NCBI GenBank assembly: GCA_964404075.1
Contig: CAYOIM010000004.1
Span: 1-35,119, forward strand
Reading direction: 5' to 3'
DNA: 35,119 nt
Source: CAYTED01 sp964404075
GTDB taxonomy: Bacteria; Patescibacteriota; Minisyncoccia; Moranbacterales; UBA1568
The notes beneath the pieces are model-generated. The model did no database searches. It saw nothing but the letters and a program-made list of their open reading frames with translations, and had not been told where the DNA came from. The translations under genes and the position numbers were made by a program. Below are positions 27,235 through 35,037 of the stretch, in pieces; the first letter of the stretch is position 1; every line of letters starts with the position of its first letter.

Positions 27235-29136
27235 ATGTTTTTCAATGCTGACAATCATGAGGAGAGAGAACGCGGTGAGAGCATGGAAATCGATGATGCC
27301 GTATTGACAGCGACGCAGGAGGGGGCAGCCCGTATCGAGTGGCCTCTCAATCGTCGTTTTATGAGTTATGGGTTCATCGCCGGCCTCGCCCTGCTTGGAA
27401 TACTTTTTTTCCGGGTGTTCGACCTCTCGGTTCTGCAGGGAGAGAAGTACCGATCGATGGCAGAGCATAACAGCGTCCGGCTGATTCCTCTCGCGGCGCC
27501 GCGGGGTCTTATTCTCGATCGTTTCGGCGTACCGCTCGTGCACAATGTCCCGAGTCTGGTCGCAGTGCTTTCTCCTCATGATATGCCGCAGGATGGTTTC
27601 GATCGGGAGAAATTGCTCTTCGCCGCGAAGGATATCTTCGGTCTCGACGAGGATTTCCTCCGTGCCGCCTTCGCGCAGGCAAAAGGAAATCCTGATCAGC
27701 CGCTCCTTCTGCAAGAAAAAGTTACACAGGAAGAATCCCTTCGATTCCTTGCCCATGAAAAGGAAATGACCGGAATAATCATACAGAAAACCGCCGAGCG
27801 ATCCTATGAGGATGGGCTTATCTTTTCTCATATCCTCGGGTATGAGGGGAAGATTCGCCAGGATGAATTGGACGATCGTCCGGAGTACCTGCCGACGGAC
27901 GGTATCGGTCGCCAGGGGATAGAGAAGCAGTACGAATCCATACTTCGCGGTGAACGGGGGTTCCTCCGTGCGGAGGTGGATTCGCTCGGCCGGGTGAAGC
28001 GGGAGCTCGGGATGCAGAATCCATCCCCGGGTGCCGACCTGACCCTGCATATCGATGCGGGATTGCAAAAAAAACTCTTCGATGCCCTGCAATCGGAGTT
28101 GGACAGAGGCGGTATGAAATCCGGTGCGGCGATGGCGATCGATCCGAGGGATGGGAGCGTGCTCTCGCTCGTCTCCATTCCTTCGTATGACAACAATCTG
28201 TTTGCGGAGGGGATCAGTACCGAAGAATACCGGGTGCTCTCGGAGGATCCTTCGAAGCCGCTTTTCAATCGCACGATAGCGGGAGAATACCCGCCGGGAT
28301 CTACCGTGAAGCCCGTCATCGCGGCGGCGGCGCTCTCGGAGGGAGTGGTCACGGAACGGACGGCTATCGAAAGTCGAGGCGGCATCAGGGTGGGGAGTTT
28401 TTCCTTCGGGGATTGGAAGGCGCATGGGTTTACGGACATACGGCATGCGATCGCGGTATCGAGCGATGTGTATTTCTACTCGATCGGTGGCGGGTATGGC
28501 AATATCGGCGGTCTCGGCATGGAACGGATGAAACGGTATGAGGAATTGTTCGGATACGGGGCGGTTTCCGGCATCGATCTTCCCGGCGAGCAGAGTGGAT
28601 TTCTCCCTGACCCGGAATGGAAAAAAGAAACGCTGAATGAGCGATGGTTCGTCGGCGATGATTATCATGCGGCGATCGGACAGGGATTCGTCTTGGCGAC
28701 ACCACTCCAGATCTTGAACGCAGTCGCTACGATCGGAAATGGCGGGACGCTCTATGAGCCGCACATCGCGAGGTCATACCGTGCTTTGGATGGGACGGTT
28801 ACCGATATTTTTCCCACCATCCGGGCAAAGAGTGTCGCCGCGCCGGATATTTTGCGGATCATCCGAGAGGGGATGCGTCTCACGGTGACGGAGGGTACGG
28901 CACAGTCATTGAAAACCCTCCCCGTAACCGTCGCAGGGAAAACCGGTACCGCACAGTTCCAGAATAATCTCCTCCATACGCATGGATGGTTCGTTTCATT
29001 CGCTCCATACGACCATCCCACTATTGCCCTGATCGTACTCGTGGAGGGTCAGGGCGAAAACGGATATCATGCCGTACCGGTGACCAAGGATGTCTATCAA
29101 TGGTATTTTACGGAGGGGGCGGGGGCAAAACAGTAA
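27235..29136 (+). CDS. mrdA: Penicillin-binding protein 2, elongasome transpeptidase
   Basis: 633 aa. Short cytoplasmic tail, one membrane segment (~45-65; YGFIAGLALLGILFFRVFDL), the PBP dimerisation/pedestal domain (APRGLILDRFGVPLVHNVPS, HILGYEGKI, GRQGIEKQYESILRGERG) and the transpeptidase domain: active-site Ser356-x-x-Lys359 in PPGSTVKPVIAAAAL, Ser409-Ser-Asp411 in VSSDVYFYSIGGGYG, and Lys569-Thr-Gly in VAGKTGTAQFQN. It cross-links peptidoglycan stem peptides during side-wall growth. Its usual glycosyltransferase partner RodA is not in the window. Start ATG 27235 is four bases after the mreD stop; a later ATG (27283) would drop 16 polar residues. Confidence 0.95.
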   Translation: MFFNADNHEERERGESMEIDDAVLTATQEGAARIEWPLNRRFMSYGFIAGLALLGILFFRVFDLSVLQGEKYRSMAEHNSVRLIPLAAPRGLILDRFGVPLVHNVPSLVAVLSPHDMPQDGFDREKLLFAAKDIFGLDEDFLRAAFAQAKGNPDQPLLLQEKVTQEESLRFLAHEKEMTGIIIQKTAERSYEDGLIFSHILGYEGKIRQDELDDRPEYLPTDGIGRQGIEKQYESILRGERGFLRAEVDSLGRVKRELGMQNPSPGADLTLHIDAGLQKKLFDALQSELDRGGMKSGAAMAIDPRDGSVLSLVSIPSYDNNLFAEGISTEEYRVLSEDPSKPLFNRTIAGEYPPGSTVKPVIAAAALSEGVVTERTAIESRGGIRVGSFSFGDWKAHGFTDIRHAIAVSSDVYFYSIGGGYGNIGGLGMERMKRYEELFGYGAVSGIDLPGEQSGFLPDPEWKKETLNERWFVGDDYHAAIGQGFVLATPLQILNAVATIGNGGTLYEPHIARSYRALDGTVTDIFPTIRAKSVAAPDILRIIREGMRLTVTEGTAQSLKTLPVTVAGKTGTAQFQNNLLHTHGWFVSFAPYDHPTIALIVLVEGQGENGYHAVPVTKDVYQWYFTEGAGAKQ

Positions 29137-29174
29137 GGATGGATTTGTTGGATTATGGCTTATAAAAAGGTGAT

Positions 29175-29202
29175 TTGACAGTCGTGTGTATTCTGTTACT
29201 AT
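29175..29202 (+). promoter_or_regulatory. greA promoter
   Basis: TTGACA (29175-29180), 16-bp spacer, TACTAT (29197-29202) with a TGT extension. The leader to ATG 29313 is about 105 nt. Confidence 0.75.
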
Positions 29203-29225
29203 GGTGAAGATAAACAGGTGTCAGT

Positions 29226-29276
29226 ATGAAGAAGAGGTGCTCTCCTTATGAGGAGTTTTCTTTTTCTTCAGAGTGA
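29226..29276 (+). CDS. Possible 16-residue leader peptide upstream of greA
   Basis: ATG 29226 with AGGTG six bases upstream encodes MKKRCSPYEEFSFSSE and stops at TGA 29274. Its middle codons overlap a small CTCC/GGAG hairpin (~29243-29256) followed by TTTTCTTTTT, which resembles an attenuator. Whether it is translated is unknown. Confidence 0.3.
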   Translation: MKKRCSPYEEFSFSSE

Positions 29277-29312
29277 TTATCGAGGGAAATAATTCATAGA
29301 AAATGTAACGAC

Positions 29313-29768
29313 ATGCCAAAGATTCTGACCAAAGACGGGTACAAGAAAATCGAGGATGAACTCGAGATGCGGAAGATCGCCATGAGGCAGGAAATCGCCA
29401 GTGCCATCAAGGAAGCGAAGGAGCAGGGTGACCTTTCGGAGAATGCCGAATACAGCGAGGCGAAGCGGCGGCAGAACGAGAATGAGAGCCGTATCATGGA
29501 ATTGGAGGCGACACTGAAGGACTCCGTCGTCGCCACGCCGAAGTCGAGGACATCCGGGGTGCAGATGGGATCGTCGATCACCGTGAGGGTATCCGGCGAG
29601 GAACACTCATTCATCATCGTGGGATCAAATGAGGTGGATCCGGCGAAGGGAAAGATTTCCAATGAATCTCCGCTCGGGCGCGCCTTCATGGGACATGACA
29701 GGGGCGAGGTCGTGGAAGTGGAAGTGCCCGCCGGAAAGCTGAAATACGAGATTGTTTCCGTTGCGTAA
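29313..29768 (+). CDS. greA: Transcription elongation factor GreA
   Basis: 151 aa. N-terminal antiparallel coiled coil with the catalytic acidic tip in AKEQGDLSENAEYSEAK and the C-terminal FKBP-like domain (GSSITVRVSGEEHSFIIVG, SPLGRAFMGHDRGEVVEV). It enters the RNA polymerase secondary channel and stimulates cleavage of backtracked RNA. Own promoter and terminator; a leader of about 105 nt holds a possible short peptide and hairpin. The gene lies just after mrdA but is separately transcribed. Confidence 0.97.
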   Translation: MPKILTKDGYKKIEDELEMRKIAMRQEIASAIKEAKEQGDLSENAEYSEAKRRQNENESRIMELEATLKDSVVATPKSRTSGVQMGSSITVRVSGEEHSFIIVGSNEVDPAKGKISNESPLGRAFMGHDRGEVVEVEVPAGKLKYEIVSVA

Positions 29769-29793
29769 ATGCTCCCTTGCCCTGATTTCTAAA

Positions 29794-29827
29794 AGAAGTT
29801 GTTCATGTGACAGCTTCTTTTCTTTTG
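29794..29827 (+). terminator. Rho-independent terminator after greA
   Basis: AGAAGTTGT (29794-29802) pairs with ACAGCTTCT (29810-29818) with one G-U, followed by TTTCTTTTG. Confidence 0.85.
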
Positions 29828-29838
29828 CAAAGTTTTCT

Positions 29839-29900
29839 CAAAACCAATTTTCACGACTTGTGACCATGAGAATGCTCAGCGGTCTTTGAAAATTGTTTTG
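29839..29900. repeat. Inverted repeat upstream of lysS
   Basis: CAAAACCAATTTTCA (29839-29853) pairs with TGAAAATTGTTTTG (29887-29900) with one extra C, around a 33-base loop. It lies 70 bases before the lysS start and could be an operator or an mRNA leader structure, depending on where transcription begins; I could not place a lysS promoter with confidence. Confidence 0.5.
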
Positions 29901-29970
29901 AAAAAAATTTGCTATGACTCATGATGCTAAGAGTTGCCTGAAAGCTGAAAAGTAGGTAGAGTAAGAGTAT

Positions 29971-31443
29971 ATGCGAGAAGATATACTCCGCGTGAAGCGG
30001 GAAAAATTAGAACGATTGACGGATGCATTTGGAACGGCGTATCCGGAGGCTGTTATGCGTTCCCATACCAATGCCGTAGCATGGTCACAATTTGATAATC
30101 TGTCCGCGAATGAAGAGGTCGTGACGCTCGTCGGACGGGTCCGGTCGCTTCGGGTGATGGGGAAGATTGCTTTCGCCCATATCGAAGATGGCACAGGCAA
30201 AATTCAGGGATTTTTCTCAATGGAAAAACTCGCCAATCAATTTGTGGTATTCAGAGAGAATGTCGAGATCGGTGATTTTCTTTCAGTGACTGGTACGCTC
30301 TTTCTCACGAAACAGGAAGAGAAGAGTGTGCTCGTATCCGAATGGGAGATGCTTTCGAAATCAATGCTCCCACTCCCGACGGAATTTTATGGACTGAAGG
30401 ATGAAGAGGTGCTACTTCGGGAGAGGTATCTCGACCTCGCGATGAATCCGGAGACCCGGGAATTGTTTCGAAAGAAGAATATATTTTGGCAGACGATACG
30501 GCAATTTTTCTCGAATCGGGAATTCCTCGAGGTGCAGACCCCGGTGCTCGAGCATATACCGGGCGGTGCCGAGGCGGAGCCGTTTACGACGCATCACAAT
30601 GCGCTCGATCAGGACTTCTACCTGCGTATTTCCCTCGAGCTCGCGCTCAAGCGACTCCTCGTCGGTGGCTACGAGCGCGTCTTCGAGATCGGTCGCGTGT
30701 TTCGCAATGAAGGCATCGATCGGGAACATCTGCAGGAATTCGATCACATCGAATGCTACGCGGCATATATGAATTTCGAGGAAGGGGTCGCGATGGTAGA
30801 GGATCTCTATCGTGAGATTGTCCGTGCGGTCGCGGGGAGTACGCTCCAGACCGAATGGGAGGGCGAAGTGATCCATTGGGATCGACCATTCGAGCGCGTG
30901 GATTATTTCGAGGCATTTGAGAAGGAAACGGGACTCGACCTGTCGGAGGATATTTCCGTCGAAACGCTTCGTGCCAAGGCGGATGAGCTGAATATCAAAT
31001 ATGAACCGAGCTATGGCAAGGGGCGCATGATTGATACACTCTACAAGAAAACAGTTCGGAAGAAATTGATCCAGCCGTGTATGCTCGTCGGGCATCCGAT
31101 AGAGGTGTCCCCGCTCGCGAAGATCGATCCTCGCAATCATCGGCGCGTCCTGCGGATGCAACCGATCGCCTGTGGGAGCGAGCTCGGCAACGGTTTTGCG
31201 GAACTCAATGACCCGATTGATCAGCGCAAGCGATTGGAAGAGCAGATGAAGCTCCGCGCCGCAGGGGATCACGAGGGTATGATGCTCGATGAGGATTTCC
31301 TCACCGCGCTCGAATACGGCATGCCTCCGGCATTCGGTTTCGGCATGAGCGAGCGATTCTTTGCTATCCTCATGAACCGCTCCATCCGCGAGACGGTGAT
31401 GTTCCCGCCGACTCGTCCCGCACCAAAAACGAACAAACTCTAA
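29971..31443 (+). CDS. lysS: Lysyl-tRNA synthetase, class II
   Basis: 490 aa. OB-fold anticodon-binding domain (~60-150; VTLVGRVRSLRVMGKIAFAHIEDGTGKIQGFF) and class II core: LRERYLDLAMNPETRELF, FLEVQTPVLEHIPGGAEAEPF, YLRISLELALKRLLVGG, motif 2 VFEIGRVFRNEGIDREHLQEFDHIE, and motif 3 GFGFGMSERFFAILMNR. Some blocks depart from the common form (IECY in place of MEFY after motif 2), so it is a divergent lineage. Start ATG 29971 has a weak AGAG upstream. The four synthetase genes here are not in one operon. Confidence 0.93.
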   Translation: MREDILRVKREKLERLTDAFGTAYPEAVMRSHTNAVAWSQFDNLSANEEVVTLVGRVRSLRVMGKIAFAHIEDGTGKIQGFFSMEKLANQFVVFRENVEIGDFLSVTGTLFLTKQEEKSVLVSEWEMLSKSMLPLPTEFYGLKDEEVLLRERYLDLAMNPETRELFRKKNIFWQTIRQFFSNREFLEVQTPVLEHIPGGAEAEPFTTHHNALDQDFYLRISLELALKRLLVGGYERVFEIGRVFRNEGIDREHLQEFDHIECYAAYMNFEEGVAMVEDLYREIVRAVAGSTLQTEWEGEVIHWDRPFERVDYFEAFEKETGLDLSEDISVETLRAKADELNIKYEPSYGKGRMIDTLYKKTVRKKLIQPCMLVGHPIEVSPLAKIDPRNHRRVLRMQPIACGSELGNGFAELNDPIDQRKRLEEQMKLRAAGDHEGMMLDEDFLTALEYGMPPAFGFGMSERFFAILMNRSIRETVMFPPTRPAPKTNKL

Positions 31444-31464
31444 AATGCTGATGTCTGACAATAC

Positions 31465-31536
31465 ATGACTGGTTTCGACGAAGAAAAAGTGTTTATGAAA
31501 GTTTTTGGTGCTTGGATGAAGTCGAAGACGGAATAG
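31465..31536 (+). CDS. Possible 23-residue small protein after lysS
   Basis: ATG 31465 to TAG 31534-31536 encodes MTGFDEEKVFMKVFGAWMKS plus three residues. It begins 21 bases after the lysS stop and its start overlaps the stop of a seven-codon frame beginning at 31444. No ribosome site is visible. Reported because it fills most of the 115-base gap; it may be chance. Confidence 0.2.
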   Translation: MTGFDEEKVFMKVFGAWMKSKTE

Positions 31537-31558
31537 CGTTGAGTATGAGCTATTATAT

Positions 31559-32182
31559 ATGACACTTTCTCCATATCATCAGAATTATCTTTCGCGAAGT
31601 GATGAAGAATTGTCGAGGCGAGCAGATGTGAAAGAGATGGAGCTCGTGAAGATTTTTGCTGCCTCGCCTTTTGCGCCGGTATCCGATGTCGTTCGAGTTG
31701 CTGTGCTTGGGTGCGCTGATCATCGCATGGTTTCTGCGCACAAGAGAATCTTCGAGAAGTTGCTGAGAAAGCAAGTGAAACTCACGACATTCGATGTTAC
31801 CATTGAGCATCTGGCAGGGGAAGAGGGTGTACTACAGCATGATTTGACGACGCCTTTTCCGGGAGCTCCCTACGATATCGCTTTCGGGCATGTCGTCCTC
31901 AAATTCATCGAGATGGAGAAACAATGGGATGTTCTTAAAAATTCCTATGATGCTATCGGACAGGGAGGGATGGTCATTCATGTATTTGATTTGGAAGAAA
32001 TTGAGGCGACGACGGAGCGGATCTCTGGAGGGTGCTACGCACTCCCACTCAATCGATGGAAGGGGTCACTCGATGATGCTGGTATCAACTATCAGGATGT
32101 TCGTTGGAATATCGATCTCGGAGAAATCCCGATCGGTATCCGTGAGCTTCGAGGTGGCGCTCTCATCCTTCGGAAGCCATAG
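31559..32182 (+). CDS. SAM-methyltransferase-fold protein, function unknown
   Basis: 207 aa. The order of elements is that of a Rossmann-like methyltransferase: VRVAVLGCADHRM (degenerate loop I), LTTFDVT (acidic end of strand 2), VLQHDLTTPFPGAPYDIAFGHVVLKFIE (motif for strand 4) and YDAIGQGGMVIHVFDLEE (strand 5). The glycine-rich SAM loop is poor (GCADHR instead of GxGxG), so SAM binding is doubtful. The N-terminal 45 residues are charged and helical. No Shine-Dalgarno site; ATG 31559 directly follows an AT-rich TATTATAT stretch. A tRNA-Val gene follows. Confidence 0.6.
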   Translation: MTLSPYHQNYLSRSDEELSRRADVKEMELVKIFAASPFAPVSDVVRVAVLGCADHRMVSAHKRIFEKLLRKQVKLTTFDVTIEHLAGEEGVLQHDLTTPFPGAPYDIAFGHVVLKFIEMEKQWDVLKNSYDAIGQGGMVIHVFDLEEIEATTERISGGCYALPLNRWKGSLDDAGINYQDVRWNIDLGEIPIGIRELRGGALILRKP

Positions 32183-32231
32183 CCTTTTATGTCCTTTACA
32201 AAAGCCGGATTTCCAGTAGGATTGGGTTTGA

Positions 32232-32308
32232 GGACAATTAGCTCAGTTGGTTAGAGCACGGCATTCACATTGCCGGGGTCACTGGTTCGAATCCAGTATT
32301 GTCCACCA
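32232..32308 (+). tRNA. tRNA-Val(CAC)
   Basis: Complete cloverleaf: acceptor GGACAAT/ATTGTCC, D stem GCTC/GAGC, anticodon stem CGGCA/TGCCG with loop TTCACAT (anticodon CAC, reads GTG), T stem ACTGG/CCAGT with TTCGAAT, discriminator A and encoded CCA. Confidence 0.95.
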
Positions 32309-32320
32309 TTAAATAAACAT

Positions 32321-32611
32321 GTGACTCTTTTCGAAAAAATGACGATGGGGATGGGGATACTGATGTCGCTCGCTTTCTCTGTACAGGCATGGCGGATTTT
32401 CCGGACGCGCTCGGCGGAGGACATCTCGCTCTGGTCGAGCGGTATCTTCGCGCTCGGGATGATGACCTGGCTCCTCTACGGAGTGGCATCGGGGCGCCTG
32501 CTCATCGCGGCGGGATTCTTCTTCGCCACTCTGGGATCCTCCCTCGTGTTCGGACTCACTCTCGCCTATCGCGAGGATGACAGCGATATCGCGAACGAGA
32601 ATATTGCGTAG
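32321..32611 (+). CDS. SemiSWEET sugar transporter-like protein
   Basis: 96 aa with three membrane segments, one triple-helix unit of the SWEET/PQ-loop superfamily that works as a dimer. Signature FSVQAWRIFRTRSAEDISLWSSGIFALGMMTWLLYG matches SemiSWEET (the PQ of helix 1 is VQ here). Start could be GTG 32321 or ATG 32339; a longer frame from 32270 runs through the tRNA and is excluded. It probably passes small sugars by diffusion. It lies 13 bases after the tRNA-Val gene and may share its transcript. Confidence 0.8.
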   Translation: MTLFEKMTMGMGILMSLAFSVQAWRIFRTRSAEDISLWSSGIFALGMMTWLLYGVASGRLLIAAGFFFATLGSSLVFGLTLAYREDDSDIANENIA

Positions 32612-32697
32612 CCATGAAGAAGAATCTGGAATTTGGATAGAGAGAATATCGAATAGGGAAGAGAGATTTTTTATAGCGGGCGGAGGTATTTTATTTC

Positions 32698-32732
32698 AGC
32701 GGACACACCGCTCCAAAAGCGGAGTGACCGTT
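32698..32732 (-). repeat. REP-like palindrome copy 7 (inverted)
   Basis: Minus strand: AACGGTCA CT CCGCT TTTGG AGCGG TG TGTCCGCT. Flanks TTATTTC and GAAATAA extend the stem. Paired tail to tail with copy 8. Confidence 0.85.
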
Positions 32733-32759
32733 GAAATAAAGTACCGTTCTATGAGCTCG

Positions 32760-32793
32760 AGCGGTTGTTCCGCCTGCGGGCGGTGCAATCGCT
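32760..32793 (+). repeat. REP-like palindrome copy 8
   Basis: AGCGGTTG TT CCGCC TGCG GGCGG TG CAATCGCT. The inner stem CCGCC/GGCGG shows a second compensatory variant. The gap 32612-32907 holds only copies 7 and 8 and the serS leader. Confidence 0.85.
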
Positions 32794-32907
32794 GTTTGAA
32801 GTTTTTCGGAGTCTTTTTTTGTTTGACTTTGCCTCTTGTAAAAGGTATTCTTTTCTTGCGCCATGTTTTTTTGTTTCTATTTTCTAAACTCTAATCTCTT
32901 TCCTGTT

Positions 32908-34224
32908 ATGCTCGACATCCAATACATCCGTGATCACCAGGACGAAATCAAGAAAGCAATCACCGGGAAGAACCTGACGCTTGATTTGGGATTGCTCCTC
33001 GCGAAAGATGAGGAACGCACGAAGCTCCTGCGCGAGCTGGAGGAACTCCGTTCATTGAAGAATGATGTGAACGACCTCATCGCGAAGGCGGCGACTCCCG
33101 AAGAGCGCGAAGAAATCATCCTGAAAGGGAAGGACATCAAGGAAAAAATCGATGCCCTGGAACCGATCTACCGTCTCGCGAGGGAAGCCTACGATACCCT
33201 CATGGCGCAGGTGCCGAATATCCCGAGCGAGGATACTCCGGTCGGCAAGGATGAGACCGAAAATGTCGTCATGCGAAAAGTCGGTGAGCCGAAGGTTTTT
33301 GATTTCTCGCCGAAAGAGCATTGGGAGCTTGGCGAAGCGCTTGGCATCATCGATACGGAACGCGCCACCAAGGTGAGCGGTACCCGTTTCGCCTACCTGA
33401 AGGGGGATTTGACTTTGTTGCAATTTGCTTTGACGCAGTTTGTTTTTTCAATACTGACGAGCGAGGAGAAACTGCGGGGTATCATCACGAAAGCAAGTCT
33501 CGATGTTTCGAGTACGCCGTTCGTGCCGGTTATTCCGCCGGTATTCATCAAGCCGGAACCATTTGAACGGATGGCTCGTATCAACCCGAAAGACGAGCGA
33601 TATTATCTGCCGGAAGATGATTTGTATCTCGTTGGAAGCGCGGAGCATACTCTGGGATCCATGCATATGGATGAGACATTCCAGGAATCACAGCTCCCGA
33701 TCCGATACATCGGGTATTCTACGGCGTTTCGTCGTGAGGCGGGTTCCTATGGCAAGGATATGAAGGGCATCCTCCGTCTCCATCAATTCGATAAATTGGA
33801 AATGGAATCGTTTACGGTCGCGGAGAAATCCTTGGATGAACAGAATTTCATTGTCGCCATTCAGGAATATCTCGTGCATTCACTGGGTATTCCATACCAA
33901 GTCGTTCAGATTTGTACGGGTGATATGGGAGTACCGGATGCGAGGCAGATCGACATCGAGTGTTTTATGCCAGGGCAGAATAAATACCGCGAGACGCATA
34001 CCTCCGACCTCATGACGGATTATCAGGCTCGGCGTTTGAATACTCGAGTGAAGCGGGATTCAGGGAAAACTGAGTTCGTACACATGAATGATGCGACCGC
34101 CTTTGCCATCGGTCGGACGCTCATCGCCATCATGGAGAACTATCAGCAAGCCGATGGCTCGATCGTCATCCCAGAAGTCCTCCGTCCATTCGTGGGGAAA
34201 GAGGTGATCACCAGGAAGAAATGA
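32908..34224 (+). CDS. serS: Seryl-tRNA synthetase
   Basis: 438 aa from ATG 32908, which opens the standard MLDIQYIRDHQDEIKKAI; the longer frame from 32863 adds 15 hydrophobic residues and is unlikely. N-terminal coiled-coil arm for the tRNA variable loop (~30-105), then the class II core with a SAEHTLGSMHMDE substrate loop, motif 2 FRREAGSYGKDMKGILRLHQF, DARQIDIECFMPG and motif 3 ATAFAIGRTLIAIMENYQ. A few columns differ from the common bacterial form (SAEHTLGSMHMDE for TAEVPLTNLHRDE). Palindromes 7 and 8 lie in the leader region. Confidence 0.95.
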   Translation: MLDIQYIRDHQDEIKKAITGKNLTLDLGLLLAKDEERTKLLRELEELRSLKNDVNDLIAKAATPEEREEIILKGKDIKEKIDALEPIYRLAREAYDTLMAQVPNIPSEDTPVGKDETENVVMRKVGEPKVFDFSPKEHWELGEALGIIDTERATKVSGTRFAYLKGDLTLLQFALTQFVFSILTSEEKLRGIITKASLDVSSTPFVPVIPPVFIKPEPFERMARINPKDERYYLPEDDLYLVGSAEHTLGSMHMDETFQESQLPIRYIGYSTAFRREAGSYGKDMKGILRLHQFDKLEMESFTVAEKSLDEQNFIVAIQEYLVHSLGIPYQVVQICTGDMGVPDARQIDIECFMPGQNKYRETHTSDLMTDYQARRLNTRVKRDSGKTEFVHMNDATAFAIGRTLIAIMENYQQADGSIVIPEVLRPFVGKEVITRKK

Positions 34225-34242
34225 AGCTCACTTTCGTTGATT

Positions 34243-34842
34243 ATGAATCAAAAGAATCGGATGAACAGCAAACAGGAAGTCGTATATGTTTTTATCGATG
34301 CTTCAAATCTTTGGCAGGCACAGAAGTCGAAGGGAAAGATGCTCGATTATGAAAAGCTCAAGAAGTTTCTCAAAAAGAGATTCCATGCTATTGATGTGCA
34401 GGTATTTTATTACACGGCATATCCTGCCGATGGAACTCGTGAATACAATTTGGATGGCAAGCATAAATTTCTGACCTATCTCAAGAAGGGTCTCGGGTTC
34501 ATTGTGAGGAAGAAAGAACTGAAGAGAATAGTTATCCATGATGTACTTGGAGACTCAATTCAGGAGAAAGGAAATATGGATGTCGAAATGACCATTGACG
34601 CTATCCATCATGTGAAAAAATACACCACCGCAATTTTTTTTACCGGTGACTCTGACTTTCTTGCCCTCGTTACTTATTTGAGAACTGGAGGCAAAAGGGT
34701 CTATATCTTTTCTTCAAAGAATAATGTTTCGCAAGAGCTTCGTACTGGTGGGAGCGGATATTTTGATGTTCTTGAATTACAGGAGGATATTTGGGGTCGG
34801 GAGCTTTCGCGCCGAAGAAAGAATGATAATATGGGCGATTGA
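34243..34842 (+). CDS. NYN-domain protein (LabA/PIN-like, putative RNase)
   Basis: 199 aa from ATG 34243; ATG 34261, starting MNSKQEVVYVFID, is an alternative. The NYN/PIN-like fold is visible: VYVFIDASNLW (first Asp), KGNMDVEMTIDAIHHV (Asp pair), FFTGDSDFLALVTYLRTGGKRVYIFS (third acidic cluster) and a C-terminal helix. The acidic residues expected to bind metal are all present, so nuclease activity on RNA is plausible by family. It follows serS by 18 bases and may be co-transcribed. Its end faces the leftward candidate small RNA. Confidence 0.85.
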   Translation: MNQKNRMNSKQEVVYVFIDASNLWQAQKSKGKMLDYEKLKKFLKKRFHAIDVQVFYYTAYPADGTREYNLDGKHKFLTYLKKGLGFIVRKKELKRIVIHDVLGDSIQEKGNMDVEMTIDAIHHVKKYTTAIFFTGDSDFLALVTYLRTGGKRVYIFSSKNNVSQELRTGGSGYFDVLELQEDIWGRELSRRRKNDNMGD

Positions 34843-34843
34843 A

Positions 34844-34873
34844 AACAAACAGCCCTCCGCGAGGAAGGCTGTT
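34844..34873 (-). terminator. Leftward terminator of the candidate small RNA
   Basis: Minus strand AACAGCC TT CCTC GCG GAGG GCTGTT, then TGTTTTC. On the plus strand it may also end the NYN transcript, though no T-run follows it there. Confidence 0.65.
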
Positions 34874-34915
34874 CTTGGATGTAATACCCTACCAGTTATG
34901 CCAACTGGTAGACAA
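34844..34915 (-). ncRNA. Candidate small RNA, about 72 nt, leftward
   Basis: On the minus strand a good promoter (34948-34921) is followed by a perfect CTACCAGTT/AACTGGTAG hairpin (34906-34884), nested in GTAAT/ATTAC, and then by a terminator (34873-34844). No coding frame of note. It lies between tRNA-Lys and the 3' end of the NYN gene. It does not fold as a tRNA. Function unknown. Confidence 0.5.
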
Positions 34916-34920
34916 TTACC

Positions 34921-34948
34921 AGTATAAAGGATTTTTTTGAAGAGTCAA
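34921..34948 (-). promoter_or_regulatory. Leftward sigma-70 promoter
   Basis: Minus strand TTGACT (34948-34943), 16-bp spacer, TATACT (34926-34921). It begins 14 bases after the tRNA-Lys CCA and can only serve the short RNA that ends at 34844. Confidence 0.7.
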
Positions 34949-34961
34949 GGGCACATTATTG

Positions 34962-35037
34962 TGGTGGGTGCGGGGGGAATCGAACCCTCGACCGTTGGCT
35001 TAAAAGGCCACTGCTCTACCGACTGAGCTACGCACCC
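34962..35037 (-). tRNA. tRNA-Lys(TTT)
   Basis: Minus strand cloverleaf: acceptor GGGTGCG/CGCACCC, D arm GCTC..GAGC, anticodon loop CTTTTAA (anticodon TTT), T arm GAGGG/CCCCC with TTCGATT, discriminator A and encoded CCA. Confidence 0.95.

Noticed and set aside
27163..28764. A 533-aa open frame on the minus strand
   Set aside because: Antisense of mrdA, Arg/His-rich, no domain; the plus strand encodes an intact PBP2.
30412..31461. A 349-aa open frame on the minus strand
   Set aside because: Antisense of lysS with no recognisable motif.
34878..34926. A tRNA gene or tRNA remnant
   Set aside because: The CTACCAGTT/AACTGGTAG hairpin suggests a tRNA arm, but no acceptor pairing, T-loop or anticodon arm can be drawn around it.
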